Origin: Enterococcus faecalis 13-SD-W-01
GTDB taxonomy: Bacteria; Bacillota; Bacilli; Lactobacillales; Enterococcaceae
Direction: 5' to 3'
Assembly (NCBI GenBank): GCA_000415185.1
Contig: KE351671.1
Span: 1-64,000, forward strand
Length of the DNA stretch: 64,000 nt
Under the pieces are notes generated by a model. That model did no database searches. It was not told the DNA's origin and was given only the letters and a program-made list of their open reading frames with translations. Below, one piece after another: positions 1 to 7,599 of the stretch (position 1 is its first letter; every line of letters starts with the position of its first letter). The position numbers and the translations under genes were made by a program.

Positions 1-174
1 TTTTACGAAATTCTTCTTTAATGCTCGGAGTTGAGCGGTTCTTTCACAACCTCTATACACGGTGTTCAAACGATTGCTTCTGCGGAAATAAGTCCAAAAA
101 GACAAAAATGTGAGAAGCTATTTCTGTCTTTTTATTCTTATTTCTTGAAGCAGAACATCGTTTTCACAACCTCT
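1..174 (-). repeat. Tandem imperfect-palindromic intergenic repeat (left copy)
   Basis: Read on the minus strand, one full unit runs from 174 down to about 54 and a second unit starts at 54 and is cut by the window edge. Both begin with AGAGGTTGTGAA, giving a period of 120. The full unit folds on itself: a GAAATAAG..CTTATTTC arm and an AAAAGACA..TGTCTTTT arm enclose a loop containing CTTCTCACATTT, and it ends in GAACACCGTGTATAGAGGT. The same ends and loop recur at 61371-61535 with different stem sequence. No protein-coding content was recognised. Confidence 0.7.
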
Positions 175-177
175 TTC

Positions 178-1518
178 TTACATCTCATCTCTATAAGTCC
201 AAATTTCTTCCGTCAACCGTGGATACGCAGCAATCTCTTTTTTTGTTTCCTCGTCTGTTTGGATGCCCCATTTTTCAAAAAACGGCAATAGATTTTTATT
301 GGCGACTTTTGAGGCACTTTTAATAAAATACTGCTGTTTTACTTCGCCATCCCAGTCCATATCTGCTTGTTCTTCTCGGTATAATTTATGAAGGTTTGGA
401 TAAAACTCTTCGCCAAATGCCAACTCCAATTGCCAAAACATCACTACTCGAATAAAATCTTCTTCGATCATCTCTTCTGAATTATAATCTCGATTTTCTT
501 GTGCAAGATATCTGAATGCATCTGCATAAACATTTTCACGTTCCAAACGAGTTCGGATCCCAGCTTCTTTTTCAGCTCTTAATGAGTAGATATTTGCTGT
601 GACTTCTGCTAATTCTCCCCAATCTAAGGCCTCATTTTGGTATGTATGCCCCATCTCATGGTAAATCCCCCATTGATTTTGCGTGTCTGGCTGCAATACT
701 TGAATCATCGCGTCTGCAGAACAGCCTATATGTCTATAATACGCATACATCCAAGTGTCTGTCGTTGCTGATTCTCGCAAGTGCTGAACCGAGCCAATCG
801 ACGTGCGATGCAAAGCGCTGCTGTTATCTAAACCGTGCGTACGATTATGCGTGTATGTTACTTGATCGTGTTTTTGTAAAAGCATTGTTGGATTCTTGAT
901 TAGATGCAGTGAATCCGAGGAGCCAGTGATAAGCGTATTTTTTCCCACAAGTTCATAACCAGGAATCTCAGAATACTGCAATTGTTTTTCCCATTCTTGT
1001 TGAGTCGTTTCGCCTAAAACAAAACGTGGAATATTGATACCGCCTTGAATCGTTACTTTCAGTTGCTGATTTGTTTGAGTATGGGTGACATTTTGCAGGT
1101 GAATAATTCCTTCTTCGTTATTTGAGATAATATTTTGACCTTTTTTCAAATAAAATTTTACTGGGTCTCCTTGGGTATAACGCGTAAGTTTGATAGGTGT
1201 GATCGTATAAGAAGGCATTTGTTTTTGGGAAGTTCTTTCATCCACGTTGATAATGATCGTATCATTTTTTCTTTTATAAATTCCGGTAGATTGTGCATCA
1301 CTGAAACCGAACCATGTTTGCAAAACATCATAGGCATAATCATCGACATCTTCTGATTGATAAAGATTTACTGTTGTTTCTTTATTTGCTGCATCATATG
1401 ATTTTAAACCAATATCTTTCTTTCCTGCTGTTTCTTCTGCTTTGCCAACTACCGGTTTGACCATCGCTGTTGTAAGTGCTACTGTACTCAAGAGGGTAAT
1501 CATGATTTTTTTATTCAT
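178..1518 (-). CDS. Secreted M60-family (enhancin-like) metallopeptidase
   Basis: Probable secreted zinc peptidase of 446 residues. The N-terminus (MNKKIMITLL...) is a signal peptide with a hydrophobic stretch over residues 4-20 and no lipobox. The middle part resembles the beta-rich N-terminal part of M60 proteins. The HEMGH zinc motif lies near residues 287-291, with GELAE downstream supplying the likely third ligand, matching the HExxH(n)E pattern of the family. Known M60 members cleave mucin-type glycoproteins; that substrate is inferred here, not shown. I chose the start at 1518 because GAAGGAGAG sits 7 bases upstream; an earlier in-frame ATG at 1536 would place this site inside the gene. 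No anchoring motif (LPXTG) or carbohydrate-binding module is visible at the C-terminus, so the protein is probably released. Confidence 0.75.
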   Translation of the reverse strand: MNKKIMITLLSTVALTTAMVKPVVGKAEETAGKKDIGLKSYDAANKETTVNLYQSEDVDDYAYDVLQTWFGFSDAQSTGIYKRKNDTIIINVDERTSQKQMPSYTITPIKLTRYTQGDPVKFYLKKGQNIISNNEEGIIHLQNVTHTQTNQQLKVTIQGGINIPRFVLGETTQQEWEKQLQYSEIPGYELVGKNTLITGSSDSLHLIKNPTMLLQKHDQVTYTHNRTHGLDNSSALHRTSIGSVQHLRESATTDTWMYAYYRHIGCSADAMIQVLQPDTQNQWGIYHEMGHTYQNEALDWGELAEVTANIYSLRAEKEAGIRTRLERENVYADAFRYLAQENRDYNSEEMIEEDFIRVVMFWQLELAFGEEFYPNLHKLYREEQADMDWDGEVKQQYFIKSASKVANKNLLPFFEKWGIQTDEETKKEIAAYPRLTEEIWTYRDEM

Positions 1519-1714
1519 CGTATTGCTCTCCTTCATATAAACTTTTTTAGGTAAAGATTTGCGGTATCATTAAACTAAGCCGTTTTTTATCGTATCGAAA
1601 GTGGGATACAGCAAATCTATAACCAAAATATAACAGTGTTATCATCTCTCATCATCAAATTTTTCAATAACATCACTATTTTATTATTCTCTGCACAAAA
1701 TAAATAAATTAAAC

Positions 1715-1742
1715 AAATTAAATGAACCGATTCATTAAATTT
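1715..1742. promoter_or_regulatory. Near-perfect palindrome upstream of the M60 peptidase gene
   Basis: The 28 bases read AAATTAAATGAA, then CCGA, then TTCATTAAATTT: two 12-base arms with one mismatch around a 4-base centre. It lies about 200 bases upstream of the peptidase start in an otherwise featureless AT-rich gap (1519-1835). It has no following T-run, so an operator is more likely than a terminator. No regulator is identified. Confidence 0.4.
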
Positions 1743-1835
1743 AAATGAAATCACTAAATATTCCTTCTATATCATTCTTATGCATCTTTTCATACGTACT
1801 TTTTAACTTCTGTTTTTTGAAATTTCTGCAAACAA

Positions 1836-1878
1836 AAAAACCATACAAAATATGGGGAAAGTATTTTGTACGGTTTTA
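1836..1878 (-). terminator. Intrinsic terminator of nagB
   Basis: AAACCATACAAAATA pairs with TATTTTGTACGGTTT around a short purine loop and is flanked by A- and T-runs on both sides. It lies directly after the nagB stop codon on the minus strand. Confidence 0.8.
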
Positions 1879-1892
1879 TTTGAATAGGTGAA

Positions 1893-2597
1893 CTATTGTA
1901 GTTTGCTTCCTGCTGCTTCGTCGATGATCACAACGACATCGTCATGATTTTGCAAAGCACTAGCTGGCATATCCGTTGTTACAGGGCCTTGGATCATACC
2001 TTGGATGGCATCCGCTTTGTTTTCGCCGTAAGCCATCAAGACCATTTTTTTACCTTTTAAGATTGAGCCGATACCCATTGAAACAGCTTTTGTAGGAACA
2101 TCTTCTACTTTATCGAAGAAGCGTTTGTTTGCATTGATTGTTGATTCAGTCAAATCAACGACAGAAGTTGGCCCATCTAATGGCGCGCCTGGTTCGTTGA
2201 AACCAATGTGTCCATTTTGTCCGATTCCTAAGATTTGGATGTCGATTGGGTTGTTTTCGATGATTTCATCGTAATGTTTGCATTCTGCTTGCAAATCAGC
2301 TGCTTTTCCGTTTGGTACATAAGTTTCTTTAAATGGTTTTTTGTCAAATAATTGTGTGTTCATAAAATGGCGGTAGCTTTGGTCATCAGCTTCGCCTAAG
2401 CCAACGTATTCATCTAAATTCACAGAAGTCATTCCACTGAAATCTAAATCGCTTGAAGTCATTTCTTTATACAAAGTAATTGGTGTGCTTCCTGTTGCCA
2501 AACCAAGTACTTTCGCACCGTTTTCCATGCCTTCTTTGATAATTTCAAAAGCTTTTTTTCCGCCTTCTTCAGCGTTTTTTACACGGATGATTTCCAT
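1893..2597 (-). CDS. nagB: Glucosamine-6-phosphate deaminase
   Basis: Converts glucosamine-6-phosphate to fructose-6-phosphate and ammonia, the last step of amino-sugar catabolism and the counterweight to GlmS. The protein has 234 residues, as usual for the short Firmicutes form, and carries LGLATGSTP near the N-terminus, the VNLDEYVGL segment and the [13 protein letters not shown] active-site loop. The C-terminal extension of the allosteric E. coli enzyme is absent. The start at 2597 is set by CAAAGGAG 9 bases upstream; a longer in-frame ORF would run through the promoter. The gene is single and has its own promoter, two NagR-like operators and a terminator, so it probably responds to amino sugars. 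Confidence 0.95.
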   Translation of the reverse strand: MEIIRVKNAEEGGKKAFEIIKEGMENGAKVLGLATGSTPITLYKEMTSSDLDFSGMTSVNLDEYVGLGEADDQSYRHFMNTQLFDKKPFKETYVPNGKAADLQAECKHYDEIIENNPIDIQILGIGQNGHIGFNEPGAPLDGPTSVVDLTESTINANKRFFDKVEDVPTKAVSMGIGSILKGKKMVLMAYGENKADAIQGMIQGPVTTDMPASALQNHDDVVVIIDEAAGSKLQ

Positions 2598-2616
2598 AGT
2601 GATTGCTCCTTTGTAT

Positions 2617-2676
2617 TTGGTATAGCCCAATTATAGCACCTTCTTTTCCTTTGCGCAAGATTAGTCTAGACCAAAT
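2617..2676 (-). promoter_or_regulatory. nagB promoter with two NagR/DasR-type (dre) operators
   Basis: On the minus strand, TTGCGC (2653-2658) and TATAAT (2630-2635) are 17 bases apart. One palindrome, ATTAGTCTAGACCAAAT (2660-2676, plus strand), lies just upstream of the -35 box. A second, TTGGTATAGCCCAA (2617-2630), covers the start of transcription. Both match the TGGTNTAGACCA type of site bound by GntR/HutC-family amino-sugar regulators (NagR/YvoA, DasR). The regulator gene is not in this window. Confidence 0.7.
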
Positions 2677-2697
2677 TGCAAAAACAAGGAATATTCT

Positions 2698-3876
2698 TTA
2701 TTTTTTCCGGAAAACTACGAAATAAAAGAAGTAAGCAGCCGCTTGAAAACCGAGCCCCAAGAGCGTAACACCCTGCCAGCCAAAATGCTGCCACATCATT
2801 GTACCGAAAAAGGAACCTGCTGCTCCACCGATAAAGTACATAAACATGAACACTGTGTTATTTCGATTACTCGTTTCAGCACCCAATCCTTGCACGCGTG
2901 TCTGATTGGCAACTTGACCAAATTGATTGCCGATATCTAATAAAATAATAGCGAGCAATAGGACGAAAAGATGACCGCCGCCTAAAAACAGCAGCACAAA
3001 GCTGATTGTCTGCATGGCTAGACCCATCAACACGATTTTTCGCTCCGCATAGGAATCAGCTAATCGTCCAACGATCGGCGCTGCGACAGCTCCAACTAGT
3101 CCAAAAATAGCTAAGATCCCTGCTTCAAATGTTCCCCAACCATAGACTGGACTGCTAATATAGAAAATCAAGGTTGACCAAAAAATAGAAAAACTGCCAA
3201 ACATAAAGAAACCATTGATCGAAGCATCTCTCAGCAAGCGCTGTGTTTTTACTAGATAAGGCAAGCTTTTGATAGAATCAGTATAAGATAAAGGCGATTT
3301 GCTGCTTGCTACTCTAGGTAATTTGATGACAAGCATCACGGTCAATAAAAGCACGGCACACAATGCAATGAAGTACATATAACGCCAATTGATCACACTT
3401 GCAACAATCCCAGATATCGTACGGGAAAGCAAGATACCAATCAGAAGTCCGCTCAGTAAAGTCCCCATCGTCTTCCCTCTTGCTTCTGGACCTGCTAAAA
3501 CAGCACCATAGGGAATGATGATCTGCGGCACGATGGAAAGTAAGCCAATCAAAAATGAAGCGGCGGCAAACCAAAGAAAACTAGGTGCAAAAAAGGCAGC
3601 CAGCAATGAAAGCGCCGATAAAGCAGACATCCGAATAATCAGTTTGGGACGATCAACGACATCTCCAAGAGGCACTAAAAAAAGCAGCCCCAATGCATAG
3701 CCCAATTGCGTCAGCATCGTCAAGATCCCGATTGATCCAGTATCAATCGAAAAGCTTGCAGCGACTTTCGTTCCGATTGGCTGGATGTAATACATATTTG
3801 CAACGACTACGCCGCAAGTTAACGCTAAAAGCAGAATAAGCGAATTTGAAAGTGATATTTTTTCTTGTTTTTCCAT
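2698..3876 (-). CDS. MFS transporter, 12 membrane segments
   Basis: Integral membrane protein of the major facilitator superfamily, 392 residues, with about 12 hydrophobic helices. The loop between helices 2 and 3 has the form GDVVDRPK (near residue 70), matching the MFS motif A pattern GxLaDrxGrk, and a second related loop, GRLADSYAERK, opens the C-terminal half. This two-fold arrangement is typical of drug or small-molecule proton antiporters. The substrate cannot be read from the sequence. The start has GGAGG at good spacing. The gene is monocistronic between nagB and a TVP38 gene. Length and codon use look ordinary for the surroundings. Confidence 0.75.
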   Translation of the reverse strand: MEKQEKISLSNSLILLLALTCGVVVANMYYIQPIGTKVAASFSIDTGSIGILTMLTQLGYALGLLFLVPLGDVVDRPKLIIRMSALSALSLLAAFFAPSFLWFAAASFLIGLLSIVPQIIIPYGAVLAGPEARGKTMGTLLSGLLIGILLSRTISGIVASVINWRYMYFIALCAVLLLTVMLVIKLPRVASSKSPLSYTDSIKSLPYLVKTQRLLRDASINGFFMFGSFSIFWSTLIFYISSPVYGWGTFEAGILAIFGLVGAVAAPIVGRLADSYAERKIVLMGLAMQTISFVLLFLGGGHLFVLLLAIILLDIGNQFGQVANQTRVQGLGAETSNRNNTVFMFMYFIGGAAGSFFGTMMWQHFGWQGVTLLGLGFQAAAYFFYFVVFRKK

Positions 3877-3976
3877 CTTGTTTCCTCCATTTCTTTTATT
3901 AGTTTACCTCTTTCAAAATAGATTGGAAATAGAAAAATGACTGTTCTTTTATCGAAAGCTGCAATTCAACAAAAAA

Positions 3977-4005
3977 AGAACAACTATCGTAAAGACAGTT
4001 GTTCT
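3977..4005 (-). terminator. Intrinsic terminator after the TVP38-family gene
   Basis: AGAACAACT and AGTTGTTCT pair around an 11-base loop, with an A-run on the left that becomes a T-run in the minus-strand transcript. It starts only a few bases after the stop codon of the gene at 4011. Confidence 0.8.
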
Positions 4006-4010
4006 GCTCT

Positions 4011-4688
4011 TTATTTGGCTCGATGTTTGCGTCGATCCATATGAATAACCACTACCAGTACACTTAGGCAAAGTACACTTGCTACCAATAAAAGCGCTCG
4101 TTTGCTGTACCCATGAAAAAGAGCTTCGCCCCCGCAAGCATATAGTAAAGAGGACGGAATGGTGCCGATCAAAACGGCAAGTAAAATATCTCTTATTTTT
4201 AAGTTCAGTGTTGTTGCTGCAAAATTGATCAATGAAGAAGGAATGAACGGGATCATATATCCAACCATCACACCGATTTTTGGATGTTTCATTTCACGAA
4301 TCGCTTTTACCCAACGATTGGACTTTTTTGATTGATCGAAAAGTTTTATATGCTGCATCAATGCGATTGATAAAATATTTCCACAGGTATTTCCCAATAC
4401 ATTAATCAACGTACCGAGGAACGGTCCATAACTCAATCCAACAATCACACTAATCACAGAAGTTGGGATTCCAGGAACTGCACACATCAAAGAAGTTAAC
4501 AAAATCAGGATGAAAGCCGCGTAAAAACCATGGGAGCGAATAGTTGCCATCAACTCTTGGCGGCTGGCTTTTGGATCAAGAAGCAAATGGATATCTGGCT
4601 GATATTCCAAAAAAAGATGATAACCGATAAAAAGAATGAATAAAACTCCTATAGAAATCAACGTGATCCTTGCCTTCTTCGTTTTCAT
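4011..4688 (-). CDS. TVP38/TMEM64 (DedA-like) family membrane protein
   Basis: Membrane protein of 225 residues with an N-terminal helix at 9-28, a long hydrophobic block at 50-110, and two more helices towards the C-terminus. The core carries the family features: the GIPTSVISV segment and the FLGTLINVLGNTCGN stretch, followed by a MIPFIPSSLINFAA-like re-entrant region. Members of this superfamily are implicated in phospholipid transport or scrambling and in membrane homeostasis; the substrate here is unknown. It is monocistronic with its own terminator. The neighbouring accessory island begins just upstream of its start. Confidence 0.75.
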   Translation of the reverse strand: MKTKKARITLISIGVLFILFIGYHLFLEYQPDIHLLLDPKASRQELMATIRSHGFYAAFILILLTSLMCAVPGIPTSVISVIVGLSYGPFLGTLINVLGNTCGNILSIALMQHIKLFDQSKKSNRWVKAIREMKHPKIGVMVGYMIPFIPSSLINFAATTLNLKIRDILLAVLIGTIPSSLLYACGGEALFHGYSKRALLLVASVLCLSVLVVVIHMDRRKHRAK

Positions 4689-4791
4689 ACGCCCTCCCGC
4701 TTTCTTCTCATTCTAATTTCAGTTTAGCATAACTTATCTATGGAAGAAAAAATTGCGATTAACGAAAGTATTTTGAGGAATAAAAAAAAGC

Positions 4792-4821
4792 CCTCGGATC
4801 TTTGAAAACAAAGATTCGAGG
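4792..4821 (-). terminator. Intrinsic terminator of the holin-endolysin operon
   Basis: CCTCGGATCTTTG and CAAAGATTCGAGG form a 13-base stem with one mismatch and an AAAA loop. In the minus-strand transcript it is followed by eight U residues. It lies about 70 bases after the endolysin stop; the gap 4822-4891 holds nothing recognisable. Confidence 0.85.
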
Positions 4822-4891
4822 ACAAGTATGAACAAAAAGATTATTATTTTTATCTTTGAAAAATAGTTAGTATCAGAGTTATATTCGTATA

Positions 4892-5758
4892 TCAGATAGT
4901 TAAATAAAATTCATTAAAACGAAAGTCTTGATACCCGCCTGCAGTATTACCTGTTTTATCATTAGTTCGACGGAATATTACATCAATCACTTTGCCATTA
5001 AATTGTGCTTTTGGAAATACACCTTGGATTCCATATTTCAATCCATTAGGCAAACCAAGATGAGCATTCACATCATCACGAACAATCCCAGGCGACATTC
5101 TTCTATCTAACTCTTTTCCAGTACCATGTTCCAACACTAAAACAAAACCATACTCATAGCCTGGACCCATCCAACCGCCAGCAGTAATATATCCAGTAGG
5201 CTGTTCTTTGAAGATTTCAATTTTTGCTTGCACACCATTTGCACTTTTGATTGGTGAACTAGCGATAGCTTCGTCATGAATCTGTTGTGGTGTCTTTTCG
5301 TCTGTACTTGAATTTTTAAATTTATCATACCAGTAACGTGCTTGCGTCTGACGAACTGGCTGGTTAGGATTTGCTGGTCTTTCATAATAGCGGATGAAAA
5401 TATCAGCTAACGTTTCAGGACTTTGTGTACTTTGAGTAAATTGTTTAAATGTCATAGACGGATGATAAAATTGCTGATTATTTGCTACTTCCCATTCAAT
5501 TCGTTTACACTGACTGATTACGTTTCTGTAGTCTAATCCATTCGCATTAGCCCAATCAATGTATTTAGTAGCTGGAGTCCATTGAACCAGTCCGTATCCT
5601 CCAGACATGTTCCCAACAATGTCTGATTCCCATCGGTCGGCAATGATTCCGCTTTCTGATTGCATATTTCCTAAAAGAGCAGCAACGGCTTGTTTAGTCC
5701 ATCCTCTGTTTGTTAAATAATCCCAAATCTGTTTTGCCGTTTGTTCTTGTGTTCCCAT
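4892..5758 (-). CDS. Phage-type endolysin (tail-lysozyme-like catalytic domain plus C-terminal binding domain)
   Basis: Predicted peptidoglycan hydrolase of 288 residues. Residues 1-150 resemble the phage tail lysozyme family: an N-terminal IWDYLTNRGWTKQAVAALLGNMQSESG helical region with a candidate catalytic glutamate in QSESG, GYGLVQWTP, and a YYERP segment. A linker near 150-170 leads to a C-terminal domain of about 115 residues, rich in aromatic and glycine residues, that resembles wall-binding domains of phage lysins and enterolysin-type bacteriocins. No signal peptide is present, so release should depend on the holin encoded just upstream. RBS AAGGAGAG precedes the ATG. It is the last gene of a two-gene operon with its own terminator. 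An autolysin role is possible, but the lack of a secretion signal favours a holin-dependent enzyme. Confidence 0.8.
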   Translation of the reverse strand: MGTQEQTAKQIWDYLTNRGWTKQAVAALLGNMQSESGIIADRWESDIVGNMSGGYGLVQWTPATKYIDWANANGLDYRNVISQCKRIEWEVANNQQFYHPSMTFKQFTQSTQSPETLADIFIRYYERPANPNQPVRQTQARYWYDKFKNSSTDEKTPQQIHDEAIASSPIKSANGVQAKIEIFKEQPTGYITAGGWMGPGYEYGFVLVLEHGTGKELDRRMSPGIVRDDVNAHLGLPNGLKYGIQGVFPKAQFNGKVIDVIFRRTNDKTGNTAGGYQDFRFNEFYLTI

Positions 5759-5832
5759 TTTACATCTCTCCTTGTATTTTTATTTTTTATCGTTTGTTAG
5801 AGTCAACACCCTATTTATAAAAACGCTTACAA

Positions 5833-6216
5833 TTACTTTTTAGAAACTTCTTCCGATGCATTTTTTAACTTAGTTAACCGATCTTTTACCCAATTAGGAA
5901 CGGGAACGCCCAATTGTCCTAAATTTTCTGTGATGGAGATTCCATAAACTGCAATATAAAACCATACAAACCCAGTAGCTATTATTTCTAACCCTAGAAT
6001 TTTCAAATATGGATAAGCAATAACCACTAAGCAGACAACCAGCATATGTTTAACAATCCCGGCTAGTCCTTCTGTACTATTTGCATTCTTCACGAAAATC
6101 CCTTTAAAGATCCCTGTAACAATATCTCCAATAACGAACCATAAAAATATTTGTACATATCCGTTCGTTAAAAGATTTCTAAATTCATATAATAATAAGG
6201 TATTGTTAATTGCCAT
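5833..6216 (-). CDS. Phage holin (toxin-secretion/phage-lysis holin family)
   Basis: Small membrane protein of 127 residues with three to four hydrophobic segments (about 18-38, 55-75 and 78-98) and a charged, lysine-rich C-terminal tail. The order (short N-terminus, VIGDIVTGIFKGI first-helix motif, later GISITENLG) fits the Bacillus/Clostridium-type holin family 4. It should form membrane lesions that let the adjacent endolysin reach the wall. The start at 6216 is set by TTGAGGTGAAT directly upstream; an in-frame ATG at 6231 would overlap that site. It lies 74 bases before the endolysin, same strand. The leader of this operon is unusually long (about 400 bases) and holds remnants of small phage ORFs. 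Confidence 0.8.
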   Translation of the reverse strand: MAINNTLLLYEFRNLLTNGYVQIFLWFVIGDIVTGIFKGIFVKNANSTEGLAGIVKHMLVVCLVVIAYPYLKILGLEIIATGFVWFYIAVYGISITENLGQLGVPVPNWVKDRLTKLKNASEEVSKK

Positions 6217-6309
6217 ATTCACCTCAATCAAAAGCTTTCTTTTTCCAGCCCGCTTCTTTCATCTTTGTCTTTTCATACGTTTTACAAGAAAATTTAAGTT
6301 AACTATCTA

Positions 6310-6431
6310 TTACCAATGATAGTTTTCTAAACTCACAGGATCTTCCATCACTGATTCCACTTTAGAGAAAGATAATCAAGATCTTTTGTTTCAATAACCG
6401 TGTGTATTTGTTTTAAAAATTCAAAACTGAT
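6310..6431 (-). pseudogene. Decayed small phage-type ORF between holin and promoter
   Basis: A strong AAAGGAGGCGAAGA site (about 6432-6445, minus strand) has no ATG after it; the codon in the right place (6429-6431) is ATC. From there an open frame of 28 codons reads SFEFLKQIHTVIETKDLDYL and stops, and a run in the next frame continues as KVESVMEDPVSLENYHW to a stop at 6310. A single small indel would join the two into a 39-residue protein. A further short in-frame run just before the holin (ending MKEAGWKKKAFD) may be the tail of another small gene. This looks like debris of phage genes that normally precede a holin. I do not recognise the family. Confidence 0.35.
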
Positions 6432-6482
6432 TCTTCGCCTCCTTTCTCAAAATTCATAAGCTAATAAAAAAACTAATTTACG

Positions 6483-6511
6483 TTGACTTTTTTTAAAACT
6501 AGATTTAAAAT
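6483..6511 (+). promoter_or_regulatory. Promoter reading toward the XRE repressor gene
   Basis: TTGACT (6483-6488) and TAAAAT (6506-6511) with a 17-base spacer. A transcript from here would reach the repressor start at 6732 after about 210 untranslated bases. Confidence 0.55.
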
Positions 6512-6636
6512 AGGTGCATAGTTAAATAAGATTAGATAGCTTTATAAAATAAACATTCTAAGTTTGCCGACCACGAATAGTTATTATTAAGGTATCTTTC
6601 TTAATATTTTTAGTTATTAAATTAGCTTACAAACAC

Positions 6637-6665
6637 AGTTTATTAAATTTAATTTTAAAAGTCAA
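6637..6665 (-). promoter_or_regulatory. Candidate promoter reading toward the holin-endolysin operon
   Basis: On the minus strand, TTGACT (6660-6665) and TAAACT (6637-6642) are 17 bases apart; the -10 box is only a fair match. It points left and faces the rightward promoter at 6483, so their transcripts would overlap across about 125 bases. The rest of the 6217-6731 gap is AT-rich and contains repeated TTAGTTATTA-type words that could be operators. Confidence 0.4.
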
Positions 6666-6731
6666 GATTTAAACACCTGGTTTTTAGTTCTAGTTTTAAT
6701 TAATTTGTAAATAAATCGGAGGAATATTGAT

Positions 6732-7067
6732 ATGACAGCTTTTGATAGACTCAAATCTCTTTGTGATAGCCAAGGTATCTCAGTCAATGATTTAGAAGAA
6801 AAACTTGGTATCGGTAGAAATTCACTTTATTCTTGGAAAAAAAATATTCCTAAAGGCACTAATTTGATAAAAGTTGCTGATTATTTCAGTGTTAGCACAG
6901 ATTATTTGCTAGGACGCACAGATATCTCTAAGGTTGTAGAAGACCAAATTATAAATGACGATTTAGAAAATGCTTTAGAAGGTGCCATGACATGGAATGG
7001 CGAGCCGCTTACTGAACAAGATAAAGAAGCAGTAAGAATATTTTTGCAAGGTAGAAAAAGCAAGTGA
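6732..7067 (+). CDS. XRE-family phage-type repressor
   Basis: DNA-binding protein of 111 residues. Residues 4-60 form a helix-turn-helix of the Cro/C1 type (SLCDSQGISVNDLEEKLGIG, then NSLYSWKK) followed by a VADYFSVSTDYLLGRTD segment usual in repressors of phages and conjugative elements of Firmicutes. The short C-terminal part (60-111) lacks the serine-lysine autoproteolysis domain of LexA/CI, so inactivation would need an external protease, which fits the ImmA-like gene that follows after 11 bases. RBS CGGAGG is at good spacing. It is divergent from the holin-endolysin operon, which it probably represses. Confidence 0.8.
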   Translation: MTAFDRLKSLCDSQGISVNDLEEKLGIGRNSLYSWKKNIPKGTNLIKVADYFSVSTDYLLGRTDISKVVEDQIINDDLENALEGAMTWNGEPLTEQDKEAVRIFLQGRKSK

Positions 7068-7078
7068 GGTTATAGTGT

Positions 7079-7492
7079 ATGGACAACATTGAGAATTTAC
7101 TGAAAGAAAATGGAATTAGTGTAGTAATTACTAACACCGAAACGAAAGGATTTTATCTTCCAAGTATAAAAACGATTTTTCTCAATCATAATCTAACTGA
7201 ATTAGAACAAAATAAAGTTTTATTACACGAATCTCGCCATGCGCTAAATCACAATGAATTAATCGTTTTATATAGTAAAACGATTTTTCGCTCAAAAATG
7301 GAACATGATGCAAATAAATTTATGATCGAAGCATTACTAAAAAATTATATAAACGTATTCTTACTATCTGTGGAGCAAGTCGATTACATGAAGTTTATGG
7401 ATTACTATGGAATAGAATATGAGTGTGAAGAATATATAAAGCAGCTGATTTTAAATCAAGTAACAAGCGAGAGGTATTCAAATGCAATGTGA
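7079..7492 (+). CDS. ImmA/IrrE-family (M78) metallopeptidase
   Basis: Protein of 137 residues with HESRHALNH near residues 50-58, the zinc HExxH signature of ImmA/IrrE proteases, and a downstream EHDANKFMIEALL helix typical of the family, where the third ligand lies. In ICEBs1 and some phages ImmA cleaves the repressor ImmR and starts induction; by analogy this protein should cleave the XRE repressor encoded 11 bases upstream. The arrangement of repressor then protease in one transcript is the usual one. Assignment rests on motif and context, since the overall sequence is divergent. An intrinsic terminator follows at 7519. Confidence 0.75.
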   Translation: MDNIENLLKENGISVVITNTETKGFYLPSIKTIFLNHNLTELEQNKVLLHESRHALNHNELIVLYSKTIFRSKMEHDANKFMIEALLKNYINVFLLSVEQVDYMKFMDYYGIEYECEEYIKQLILNQVTSERYSNAM

Positions 7493-7518
7493 AAGAATTT
7501 AAGAATAAAATAAAATCT

Positions 7519-7550
7519 AGAGAGCTGAAAAACATATCATAACGCTCTCT
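7519..7550 (+). terminator. Probable terminator after the ImmA-like gene
   Basis: AGAGAGC and GCTCTCT pair around an 18-base loop and are followed by TTTTAG. It ends the right-hand side of the accessory island. Confidence 0.55.
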
Positions 7551-7599
7551 TTTAGAAATTCAATTATATTGATCAAAAGTATGAACAGAAAAATAAAAA

